Source: Rutidosis leptorrhynchoides
Taxonomy: Eukaryota; Streptophyta; Magnoliopsida; Asterales; Asteraceae
Direction of reading: 5' to 3'
Assembly: GCF_046630445.1 (NCBI RefSeq)
Contig: NC_092333.1
Span: 102,708,501 to 102,772,500, forward strand
Length of the DNA: 64,000 bases
Below, piece after piece: positions 1 through 14,202 of this stretch; within the stretch, counting starts at the first letter, position 1; every line of letters starts with the position of its first letter. The position numbers and the translations under genes were made by a program. A model generated the notes under the pieces. The model did not search any database and was not told the origin of the DNA. It was given only the letters and a program-made list of their open reading frames with translations.

Positions 1-1399
1 CAAAAGTAACTTCGAACAGGAACAAGATAAGCGTGTGTGGTGGCAATGAACAAATAAACAGAAAAGAAGAGAAATAAACGCAGCAGTAGTATTAATGGTG
101 TTCTTTAATGGTGGTGATTGTTTTGGTGTTATGTGTCGATGGTGATGGCGGTTATGGTGACTGTTTAAGGTGACGATAGTGATTGTCATGAACGTATAGC
201 AGTAGTAGACACAACAGAAAATCTTAATCGAAAATATAGAAACAACCTGGGTCTTGTTTGTTTGAGTTTGCAGGACGAAGTAGATGGTGGTTAAAAGGTT
301 GGTTTAATGGTGATGATAAGGTGGGTGTTGTGATGAATCATGATGATTTTACGGTGTTTGTTTTATGTCGATGGTTACTAGCTTTCGATGGTGATGGTGA
401 TCAAAGAGGAGATAAAGTGGTGGTGCTATGGTGATATGGATTTCAAGGTGGTTGTACATGGGTGAAGATGGTTGATGGTGGTTTTAGAGTGGTGGTCTAG
501 TGTTACTTATGGTGTCGTGTAGGTGGTGGTTAATATGGTTGAAGTGGTGAAAGTTTGTGGGTGAGGAAGAAGAAGATCAAGTATTCTGTGCCAATCTATA
601 TGTATAAGTGTCGTGTATATATATAGATTATAGATATGTATGAAACCAAAAATAGAAACAATATAGTGAAGTTGATGCTCTTGCATTTTTCATAGAGAAG
701 GAATAAGTGGTACAAGTGGGTGGTGATTTTTGAAGATTGCAGAGAACAAAAAAAAAATGATTGTGATGAGTTTGGTTTTGGTATCTCCAAGTGTATGTAA
801 ATATATCGCTATATATAAAATTATATAAATAATAGAATTTTAATTATAATAATAATAATAATAATTATCACATGATGCACAATTTAATAATTAACAGTCT
901 TCAAAAAGGAATGTTGTGCCGACACTTCTTTTAAATTAGGGACAGGTAGTTCGTACTCCGTTGTTAGTCAGTGACGGATAAAAGTCTTCGGGAAAAAATC
1001 CCAAATTTTTAGATTAACTATATTTATTTATTTTGGTCATTATGGTATAAAATTCGAGCATTAACTTGTTAAATAAAAATTACCTCAACTGTCCCTCTCA
1101 TTTATGGGTGAAAAATAAAAAATATTAAAATTTATTTATTTGCTTCTAAATGTGTTTTTAATAAGCCAAAAATTTATATAGCTCATTTTTGGATCACCGT
1201 TAATTTTAAAATCACATAAGTTTGTTTATAACTTGTTTATTATCAATCGAATGATAATTCAGTGATATTATCATTTTTCAAATAAATTTGAAACTATGTA
1301 TATATATTCAATACACATTATATAGATACATTTAAGTTATAATATCACATATTACTTTATTAATTCAATTAATTAAATTTTGTAATATTACAAATTACC

Positions 1400-1463
<64 letters not shown>

Positions 1464-1646
1464 TTAAAATATATATATTTCTATTTATAAATAAACGTTC
1501 GTGAATCATCGGGAATAGTCGATGGTCAATTGAATATATGAAATAGTTCAAAACTTTTGAGACTTAGTTTAAAAGTCTTTGCTTATTGTGTCGGAAACAT
1601 ATAAAGATTAAGTTTAAATTTGGCCGGAAATTTCCGGGTCGTCACA
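1..1646 (-). mobile_element. Partial Gypsy LTR, minus strand, running off the left edge
   Basis: Read on the minus strand from 1646 this begins TGTGACGACCCGGAAATTTC and stays alignable by eye with the first ~700 bases of the LTR that starts at 17704 on the plus strand, including the conserved stretch around 1500-1620. It then becomes a diverged CACCA-rich stretch comparable to 18540-18900. It is therefore an LTR of a related family whose body lies left of the window. It seems to have inserted into the 5' LTR of element A, because element A sequence resumes at 1647 (CACGTACAC), exactly matching 19077 onward. No coding sequence is seen. An AT dinucleotide run lies at 1402-1457. Confidence 0.7.
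1402..1457. repeat. (AT)n microsatellite in LTR
   Basis: Uninterrupted alternating TA of about 56 bases inside the minus-strand LTR fragment. It sits at the same relative place as the (AT)n runs in the LTRs of element B. Confidence 0.9.
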
Positions 1647-4066
<2,420 letters not shown>

Positions 4067-4080
4067 GGTGGTATCAGAGC
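4067..4080 (+). promoter_or_regulatory. Primer-binding site of element A (tRNA-Met type)
   Basis: TGGTATCAGAGC lies two bases after the LTR end. This is the usual plant LTR-element complement to the 3' end of initiator tRNA-Met. Confidence 0.85.
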
Positions 4081-7069
4081 GGTGGTCTTAGCGAACCAGG
4101 TCTTGCATTAATATGTCTAACTGATAGTTGTTTAGATGCATTAGTGGGTTTGGACTTCGACCGTGTCTGCATGTCAAAAGTTTTGCTTATCATTTAGTGT
4201 CGAAAATTATTTACTTATCATCCTTAAAGTCTAGACACGTCTTACTGCCTCTATTGCGTAGACAGTGTATAGATAAATTCACATTTTAGTGTATCTGTTA
4301 TTGTTACCTTTGCCTGACAGCTTCTGTAGATTCCTCCGTAACTTATGGGATTTTAGTATTATATATGCATATGTAAATTATGTATTGCAGGGTACTAATC
4401 TACATCCTACAATCTATTTTTTATCGAAAATTCTTCATCTGATCGTACGAGATGAATCCCTCAACCAGTTCGAATTCCTCGAATTTCGACAGCTATTCCG
4501 ATATGGAGTTTCACCTAAGCTCTGAAAGCAGTGTCACCAGAATGAATCAACCAATTCATTTGATGGGTTTATAGCCTACTTAATCATTGAAGACAAAAAG
4601 AAGGTGATCCTTTCCATCAACCAAATTCACCTCTTGGCGAAGAACCTGAAGCACTTACCGGTGAACCAGTCCGAAATACCATTTTCACCCTCATTTCCCG
4701 AATATCTCGTCATGATTACATACTATCTCAGATTCTAAACCTTATTCATTCGCTCGTTCTTACCGACAATCATCCCGGAGTAATCGAAGAAGTCAATGAG
4801 CTTCGCGCCTGAGTAATGATTTTTGGAGAATATGGTACAAAATTTACCAGCTTCAACAACATAATCGGCACCAACAGTACCATCAGTAACAGCACCAGTA
4901 CCATCAACAATCCATGCCTCAATATCTCATTCTGTACCTCAAGTATAATCATCGTTCTACGTATCGTTCTACATCAATTATCTTCGTTCTTTATGGCGAT
5001 TATGTAATCTCTAATGTTATAGAGATTATGTATTCTAGTTTTGATGGTAAACCAAATGAGTTTAATACTATATTAACTCATTAAATCCATGATTACATCT
5101 GAAGAAAATATATATGTAAGTATATTTTCACAAAGATTGTAATTAAAAATTCTTTCGTACAAACTGTTAATGGTGAAAATATTTTAACGGGTAGGTAATA
5201 CCCGAGGAATATTTAGATTTCACATTAATAAGTTACACTGTACATTCTTCGAATCTGATTCAACAGTCATTTACTATCCTACTTACATCCACAGATATAT
5301 GTATCCGTTCATCGCAGAATAACCATTTTCATTCAATTTCATATTTGGATTTTGACCAATCAGAATCCAACAAGTGGCATAATGAAGAAAACATTGGACA
5401 AAATAAAATTTATTAGAAACTAACAAATTAACTATGAGAAATTTTGTTTAAGAATTCACGCTAACAAAATCCTAGCTAACTGTTCCTAGCTAACTGTTAA
5501 TTCCTTATTATATTTATTTATCGCAATTTTAATTCTCGCAATTTTATTTATCGTCATTTAATTTCTGTTATTTATTTTACGCACTTTAAATATCGGGACA
5601 CGTATACAAGATTTTGACATATCATATCGACGCATCTATATATATTATTTGGAATAACCATAGACACTCTATATGCAGTAATGCTCGAGTTAGCTATACA
5701 GGGTTGAGGTTGATTCTCAAATAATATATATACTTTGAGTTGTGATCGAGTCTGAGACATGTATACAATGGGTCACGATACGTATTAATTAATTCAAATA
5801 TTATATATTAAATTATATATGAATTATTGAATTGCTAACTGTGGACTACTAACTGTGGACTACCAACATTGGATAATTAAAATGAATTAAAATATTGATT
5901 ATAACATATGAAACTAAACAATTCTTCAAGTTTGTCACTTGATTTCATCTTAAACCTCATTTGTATCTTGACGATTACAATCTGTGTTCAAACCTTTTAT
6001 AATTCTTGAAAACACCTCAATCGAGAGGATGAACCAACCGCACTTCATCTACGAGAAGAAAGATTTAAGCAATAATCATGCACCTGGAAAACTCTCGGAA
6101 ACTAAGTAAAAGTTTAACATGAATCTGTATCAGATCCTGTAAGCATTATTATTACCCAAAATAACTTGGTAATCCCTTCCAAATTAGCCAATTTTGTCAC
6201 AGCTCCAGCAAGTCAACTTCGACTTTTCGTTCGAAACAACCTTATTATAACCTTGATATATATGCGTGCTCTTTTATTGTTACCGGGGAACCTTTTATAT
6301 TCCACCATATTACCAGCAGACGTACCAGCAACCTCGTTGCTCCTTGGCTTAAATCTCTCCGACGAATCACTATATTTACCTATTGAAGTCTTATCATATA
6401 CTCATCCGCATCTTGTAACAAGAATTGTCATACCAATTACCGGAAATCAACAATCAGTATTTTGAATCTCGCAACGTTTCTACATCAACAGTTATATGTA
6501 TACATATAACATTTATCTCTTAGAACTATGATCTTCTATTCTGAAATTCTGAAAAGCACCCAGTTTGCAAACCAATACTCGGAAATATTGAAAAAGCTGA
6601 ATGAAGCAGCAAAAACTGTAAACGACCTTAACCGTCAGAAATTTGATGACAAAGAATAGTATGTTGGTAAAGCTTAGAAAAGTTGGAACTAGAAAACGGA
6701 TTGAGCAAACCATGAAGGAGCTGTGGACAAATCACAAAAAATAAACCTGCCTTCAAAGAATTCAAATGATTCAGTATCTACTGAAGTCATTAACGAATAC
6801 CTTGCTCCTGACTCTAAACTCTTACGGACAAATCTTCATCATCATCCTTCGATATTAGAAATTATAAGATATCATCGTATCTTTCATTATAAATATCCTC
6901 GATATTTCTGAAGATATTTTCATAACTATTCTTATCTGAAATCACTTATCTCTTCGCGATATCAGTGTTACATCAGAAAGGAAACTGTTTAGTTTCTATA
7001 TTCTGTAAACCTTCAAGTTTAAATTATGAATGTTTTTGAAGTAATGTTGGGAACTGAAACATGAGTTAG
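4067..7069 (+). mobile_element. Element A internal region, left part
   Basis: Starts with the primer-binding site and a leader shared with the other Gypsy elements here. A decayed relative of the 185-residue frame of element B lies at about 4450-4960. The rest (about 5000-7069) has only short chance frames. Its 6700-7069 part is alignable in reverse with 11440-11840 of element B. A stretch at about 5560-5890 resembles LTR sequence at 59790-60060. The region ends at TATAA (7070-7074), the target site used by element B. Confidence 0.7.
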
Positions 7070-8696
7070 TATAATGTGACGATCGCTCCAAATCCATATG
7101 GACGAACACGTCATTCATCAATTTCATTGCGAGGTATTTGACCTCTATATGATACGTTTTGTAAACATTGCATTCTTTTGAAAAGGCACACCATAAATGA
7201 ATATTTAAATCAAAGGTTTTCGACATCTGATGATTTCTACATATAGACAATCACCGTAAATAATAGTTTACAATAGTACTTCCGTTGACAATGCAGTCAA
7301 AATAAGATACATGGTGATGATTTGGTGAATACAATGTTTCCTTGATAAATATGCCATGTAAGACTCCATGCACATAGCTTGTCTAACATATAAACAAACA
7401 GCGGAAGACTTCTAGGGAACCTGAGAATAAACATGCTAACAAGTGTCAACATAAAGGTTGGTGAGTTCATAGTTTTAGTGTTTCACATAATCTGTATATA
7501 AAGGTGGATCACAAGATTTCAGTTATTTCATCCAGAAACGTTTATCAAAATATTCTACAAGATTGAGCACCCTGGTAACTAAGCTTTAACGTTATAATAA
7601 GTACCCCTGTTTTAACATACATGCAACCAACATGTACAATACACGCAAACTAACGTGTACTAAACTCAAATAGTATACGTCTGTTTAATAGTTCAGGCTA
7701 GGATTTCTAAACCTGGAACAGACGGGGATGTCAAGCCCTATGGATCCATATACCTCTATTCGCCCCCACCAGTTCTTATAACCGGTAGTTACTAGTTACC
7801 AAAGCTAAGGAATTTTCGGTTCAAACTCAGTGTAGAATTTAATATGTACTTGTATCCATTGCATTTAAAATAAAGTGCATGTATTCTTAGTCCAAAAATA
7901 TAGATTGCAAAAGCAATTAAAAAGGGAGCAAATGAAACTCACCTTAGCAGCATATAAAGTCGTTCACCAAAATGTGACCGAAACTCGGATTACCAAATAA
8001 CCGTAGATCTCAACCTAGAGAACATATGTTGGTCAATAAATGTTTATCAAGCTAGGTCAGGTCATAGTGTATCACAATCCTAATGCTCGAGATCGACATA
8101 CAAAAGTTATTCAAAGTCGTTTCAAAAAGTCAATTTTGACAATAGTTCAACAAAACGACCTTATATAAGGATTCATCTACTCGGTTGGTAATATTCAAAA
8201 ATCCAATTTATCAATCTTACAAACAAGTTGTTTAAATATTAATTGCAGATTCAAAAGCAATTCCAATTAACGTCAATTATAATTCAGTTGATCATATCTT
8301 TTAATCCGTTCATCGAAACTATTCGATATCTAAATGAAAAGTTATTGATTTTTCGCCAGCTTTCCAAAAACATGTATATCATATACCTTTTACCAGTAAT
8401 ATATGTATTTAATTCGTGATCTATTATAAACTGTTTAACGATGAAATTTAGCATACACATATGTATAAATATATATACTCGAGCACTAGACATGGATACA
8501 CAATTAATATATAAAAGATAAAATATGAGTGCTTACGTATCAATATTGAGATTACGTAACTGAGATGATAAATACTAGGTTTGATTCATAAATATACCCT
8601 CGAACATTACCCATGATTTCCCTAGCTCTATCCCGCTTGAAAACCCATTTTTAAAGTAACACGCTCAAGACCTCGTCGTAGTATTTTATGTATAAT

Positions 8697-8710
8697 ATTA
8701 ATACTATTAT

Positions 8711-8767
<57 letters not shown>

Positions 8768-8815
8768 GATTAATAATAATAATATTAATCTTAATAATAA
8801 TAATAATAATTACAT
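8697..8815. repeat. (AAT)n microsatellite in LTR of element B
   Basis: AAT triplets with interruptions, paired with the run at 15866-16000 in the other LTR. An asparagine-rich frame here is an artefact of the repeat. Confidence 0.88.
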
Positions 8816-9281
8816 AATAAATATAAATATATATATTTCTGTGAGAGAGTGCGAGAGAGAACAGATGACAAAATGAACCAAAAATCGACTTGCTTTATAC
8901 ATGTTTTCTGGATCCAGCCTCCGTGCGATCGCATGGAGTTTCTTTGGTATGCTCATGCGATCGCATGAGCTTAAATGACAGCTCACATTTGATTTGTTTT
9001 GTAGTTCGTCGACATATTTAAATATATTATATATAATATATATAATTTAAATTAATTAATTATATATTATATTATATTCTCGTGTATAGGTGACTTGTAA
9101 TTTTTATTCCGATAAGTTGTACGTCGTCACTCGACTTATGTCCCGATTCTGGTTTTTTCGAATGTCCATTCGTACGCTGAGAAAACTGGCTCTTTACGTT
9201 TCGTGACTCGTACCTTTGTTAAAATATAGTCTTAAATTATCAATAAACTATATCACTCAAAGTGTATCTTAAACTGTCGAG

Positions 9282-9908
9282 TGTAACACCCCAGCTTAAC
9301 ATGACTACAATATTGTCCGCTTTGCCCGCAGGCGCACGGCTTTTTCTTGGCGACCACATACGAGAATCACTTTCCCAGGAGGTCACCCATCCTGGTAGTG
9401 CTATCGCCCGAGCACGCTTAACCACAACGTACTCGCACTTCTACTCAGCCTGTGATCCCAAAATGCGTTGTGTCATTTAAGCGTGAGTATTACCTTATAA
9501 TCCCATGATCACTTATGTTCGTGGGCGATGTGGGATTTGCCTAGGGTGTTACATTTACCCCCCTTAGGGACTCATCGTCCTCGATGAGGTTTGCCCCACC
9601 ACCCCCAACGGCACATGAGTGGCTCCGATACCATTCTGTAACACCCCAGCTTAACATGACCACAATATTGTCCGCTTTGCCCGCAGGCGCACGGCTTTTT
9701 CTTGGCGACCACATACGAGAATCACTTTCCCAGGAGGTCACCCATCCTGGTAGTGCTATCGCCCGAGCACGCTTAACCACAACGTACTCGCACTTCTACT
9801 CAGCCTGTGATCCCAAAACGCGTTGTGTCATTTAAGCGTGAGGATTTCCTTATAATCCCATGATCACTCATGTTCGTGGGCGATGTGGGATTTGCCTAGG
9901 GTGTTACA
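9282..9908 (-). mobile_element. Cassandra-type TRIM with 5S rRNA-derived LTRs
   Basis: Two 272-base LTRs (9282-9553 and 9637-9908) begin TGTAACACCC and end GGTGTTACA, and are almost identical. They enclose an 83-base internal piece. On the minus strand each LTR carries the 5S rRNA internal promoter: AAGCGTGCTCGGGCG (A-box side) and GGATGGGTGACCTCCTGGGA (C-box). The internal piece has TGGTATCGGAGC next to one LTR (primer-binding site) and a purine tract AAGGGGGGTAAA next to the other. TCGAG (9277-9281, 9909-9913) is the target duplication, and the uninterrupted site TTCGAGTGTTTTGG is present at 16459 in the sister LTR. It carries no coding capacity, as the family usually lacks it, and looks whole. 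Confidence 0.93.
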
Positions 9909-10178
9909 TCGAGTGTTTTGGTCATTTACTTCTATAAATCATCGTCTCGTAGTATATACATATACATTTTTATTTTGAAATATTGTTTTATTGTAGCAAA
10001 GTTACTGTAGCAAATAGTGATTTTCAAAAACACTGTAGCTTTTCGGGTACTGTAGCAATTCGAAAATACTGTAGTAAATTAGTGTTTTACTGGTTCATCT
10101 TAAACATTTTAGTTAGCTTATCTAAATATTAATCGAATCAATAATCGAATGTTACAATCGTTTACTAAATAACTTGAA

Positions 10179-10304
<126 letters not shown>

Positions 10305-10482
10305 TTAAGTTATATATATATATTGTTCGTGAATCATCGAGAACAATCAAAGAATAATTGATTACATGAATATAGTTCCAAAACTTGAGACTCAACATTA
10401 CAGACTTTGCTTATCGTGTCGAAAACATTAAATCATTTAAAGATAAAGTTTAAATTTGGTCAGAAATTTCCGGGTCATCACA

Positions 10483-13400
10483 GTACCTACCCGTTAAAGA
10501 AATTTCGTCCCAAAATTTGAGTGAGGTCGTCATGGCTAACAATAAAAATGTTTTCATGACGAATATGAGTTGATAATTAGAGTTTTATCACCGTTGAATA
10601 ATATGGATAAAACAAACCAATTACTCTAAGCATATGAGAGAAATTATCGTAAAAGAGTGAAATGAAGGAATAAAGATTCGTATTAATTTTTGACGTAGTA
10701 ACGATTGATTTCTGGAATTTAAGGAATAGAAAATCTTCATATTCTAAATAAAATTTGATTATTCGGGAATTAAGGAGATTAAGATCTTCTTTAATTAAAT
10801 GCGTAATCTGCCTCGATTGCTATGTCTGATATTTCACTATAAATTGACCTCTTCCGTTTCATTATTTTCACCACTCCTACATCTTCTTCCTTATTTCATA
10901 CTTTCAAAAGATTGTGAAATGCTTAATCCAGTTCTGATTCTTGATATTTTCTTGGCTATCGTATCCTTCATTCTTCTTTTTCATCTGCCACCAGAGGAAG
11001 TTATTTTCTTCTTCTATTACCTTGGGGTTATAGTATTTTTCATTCTCTCGTGTCTTTATATTGCTATACGCATTGATATACACGATTTGTAATATATGTG
11101 TTGTTGTCAGGCTTTATATTTTCCCTTATATTTAGGAGCTCCATGCTTTCGTTTTTCCTTCCCGACTTCAAGTCAAGCGAATAATGGTCCAGAATTCATA
11201 GCTATACATTTCGGAATGAACATAGTTAATGTTCTAAGAAAGAAATTGTAATGGCACGATCTTGATTTGTCAAATTACCAGAATATCTGGAAAAGACCGA
11301 ATCATCAAGAAAAGTATTTTCTTGATATATTTAGAGATTAAATAGAATGAAAGAGTTATGTAACATGGTTCATGATGAGGATGTGATCTGTGAACCTTTA
11401 TCACTTTCCATTAGAAACTCAGCATGACTTACTGTAATATAATCACGTTGATCAAGTGTCATTATATTATACTAACTCATGCTTCAATTCCCAACATTAC
11501 TTCAAAATATCTATTTTCGAATTTTTTAGATTTTAGAAACTAAAATAGTTTCTTTTATGATGTAACACAGATAGCGCGAAGAGATGAATGATTTCAGATA
11601 AGAATGGTTATAAAAAAAATATCTTCAGAAATATGGAGGATATTTATAATGGAAGATACGATGATATCATAGAATATTCAAGATAAGATGATGATGAAGA
11701 ATATTTTCCGCAAAGGTTTTAGAGTAAGGAGCAAGGTATTTGCTAAGGATTTCAGCAGACACTGAATCATTTGTATTCTTTGAAGGTAGATTTCGTTTTT
11801 GTGATTTGTCCACAGCCTCCTTCATGGTCTGCTCAATCCATTTTCCAGTTTCAAACCTTCTCTTTTTCTCAGCTTTACCACCATACTATTCTTTATTATT
11901 AAACTTTTGACTGTTAAGGTCGTTTACAGTTTTTGCTGCTTCATCAGTATTTTTCCAAAATTCAGAGAACTAGTTTCGTAATTTGGGGTGTTTTTAAGAA
12001 ACTTCACATTCGAAGTATGTAAGTCTAGAAGATAGATGTTATATATATAACTGTTGTCGTAGAAAATGTTGCGAGATTCAAAATACTGATTGCTAATTCC
12101 CGGTGGTTGGTATGGCAATTATTGTTACAAGATGTGGATGAGTACATGATAGGGTTTCAATGAGTATAAGAATTTTTTGAAAGGTCAAGGATTAATAAAG
12201 TTGGTAAATTTACTGCTAATGTGGTGGAACATGAAAGGTTTCCCAGTAACAAGAACGTATATGTCAATGTTATAATAAGGCTAATCTGAAAAGTCAAAGT
12301 TGACTAGTTGGAAGTGTGATAAAACTGGATACTTTGTAAAGGAATTGCAAGATTATTTTCGGTAATAATAATGCTAAATGATCTTTCACAGTTTTGAAGT
12401 CAAAGTATAGCTTTAAAAGATGTAGAGATCTAAGAATGATATCACTTGTTAAATCTTGACTTGGATTCTGATCCGTCAATATCAGAATATGTAATTGAAT
12501 TTGTATGAAAACGATTGTATATCGCTGTGAGCATAGTTAATAATTTTTGAATCAAAGTTGAAGAATGTACAGTATAACATATTAATTGTGAACTTATATA
12601 TTTCCCGGGAATTACCTACCCGTTAAAGATTTCACAAGTAATATTTTGTACAAAAGAATTTTCATTACAGTCTTTATGAAAATATATGTATGTATATTTC
12701 TTCAGATGTAATACGGATTTAATGAGTTAATATCATATTAAGATCATTTGATTTTCGGCTTGACTTAGAAATGATTAATCTCTAAAATAATAAAGATTAC
12801 ATAATCTTTGCGGAGTTTTTCACTAATTAAATCAATACTTCATTATTTATTCTTATTGATATTCCTCGGTGAAGGATGTTGGTGCTCGTGGAATCTTTGT
12901 GAACCTTACAAGGCATAGATGATGTTTTCTGGAAAGTTTCGAGTATATCGAAATTGAAAATGTAAAATCAATTATGTAATTGATTAATACACTTGGTTTA
13001 TTATGAAATGGAATTCATTGGGTTGAAACAGAGATTGTAGTTAACAATGGTTAAGTTGTTAAGGAAGGATGTACATCATTACATATTAGTAATATGAACT
13101 AACCGAGTAGTACCTACCAGTTAAGATTCACACGTAATAGCTTAGTACGAAAAGATTTATTTTGATTTCAAAATTCATATATATAAAATATACATAAAAT
13201 TTCTTCAGGGGAAATGAGTTAATACTTCATCGGTTATTGTTGCTGGTATTTCTTGGTAACTACGGTGCATATGACGTTGATGCTCGTGGAACAGACTGTG
13301 AAGTTGAGGTTTGCGATGCGGATGTTGTTGTTGGTGGTAATGGTACTGTTGGTGTTGTTGTCGGTGGTACTGTTGATGCCGGTGATGCTGCTGGTGCTTG

Positions 13401-14202
13401 TAACTTTTGCACCGTATTCTCCAAAGCCACTACCCGAGCGCGAAGCTCGTTGACTTCTTCTACTACACCTGGATGATTGGCGGTTCGGACAAGCGGATGA
13501 ATAAGATCCAGAATTTGAGATAGTATATTATCGTGACGAGATACTCTGGAAATGAGAGAGAAAATGGTGTCTTGAATAGGTTCACTGGTAAGTGCTTCAG
13601 GTTCTTCGCCAAGAGGGCAATGTGGTGGATGGAAGGGATCACCTTCTTCTTGTCTCCAATGATTAAGTAGACTACGAACCCATTCCCAATTCATCCAGAA
13701 TAGATAATGGCTAATTGGTTGATCCATTCCGGTTACACCGTCTTCGGAATTCAGGTGAATATCCATATCGGAATAGTTGTCGGAGTTTAAGGAATTTGAA
13801 CTAGATACGGGATCCATCTTGTATAATTAGGGAGATGGTTTTTAATATGAATTAGATTATAGAATTTAGTTTGGTATTCTTCAATACATAATTTACAAAT
13901 GTATATATAATACCAAATTCCATAAATCACGGAGAAATTTTCGGAAGATGTCAGGAAAATTTTACAGTAACAGATACGCTAAGATATAAATTTTTGTCTA
14001 TACACTATTTATGCAATAAATGCAGGAAAACGTGTCTAGACTTAAGAATGATAAGCATGTAATTTCTGACAAGAAATGATAAGCAAAACTATTAACATAC
14101 AGACACGGTCGAAGTCCAGACTTACTAATGTATCCTAATAACTATCAGTTAGACACACTCATGCAAGACCTGGTTAACTAGGACCAATGCTCTGATACCA
14201 AC
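10483..14202 (-). mobile_element. Internal region of element B
   Basis: About 3.7 kb between the LTRs. On the minus strand it has the primer-binding site (14202-14189), the shared leader, one reading frame (13817-13260), then about 2.7 kb with no recognisable protein. The 11440-11840 part matches element A around 6700-7069. No retroviral-type enzyme domains are seen in any frame. Confidence 0.8.
13260..13817 (-). CDS. Pre-gag reading frame of element B (coiled-coil protein, function unknown)
   Basis: An open frame of 185 residues starting MDPVSSSNSLNSDN, about 390 bases after the primer-binding site. The N-terminus is acidic and serine-rich, the middle holds WMNWEWVRSLLNHW, residues ~118-140 (VEEVNELRARVVALENTVQK) form leucine heptads typical of a coiled coil, and the tail is Pro/Thr/Ser-rich. 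There is no zinc knuckle and no enzyme motif. The coiled-coil segment resembles the C-terminal part of the frame at 25360-25968 in the Tekay-type element (VEELIREVHILRARVTELED). I infer a family of element-encoded proteins upstream of gag; a diverged gag N-terminus is the alternative. Confidence 0.55.
   Translation of the reverse strand: MDPVSSSNSLNSDNYSDMDIHLNSEDGVTGMDQPISHYLFWMNWEWVRSLLNHWRQEEGDPFHPPHCPLGEEPEALTSEPIQDTIFSLISRVSRHDNILSQILDLIHPLVRTANHPGVVEEVNELRARVVALENTVQKLQAPAASPASTVPPTTTPTVPLPPTTTSASQTSTSQSVPRASTSYAP

Noticed and set aside
5572-5760. Similar minus-strand frames here and at 59750-59974
   Set aside because: Similarity reflects a shared LTR segment; both frames are short, lie antisense to the LTR and have no domain.
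8688-8876. Asparagine-rich reading frame
   Set aside because: Translation of an (AAT)n microsatellite inside an LTR.
9262-9835. Direct repeats that could be taken for a tandem gene pair or a 5S rRNA array
   Set aside because: They are the two LTRs of a Cassandra TRIM with primer-binding site, purine tract and target duplication; only part of 5S rRNA is present.
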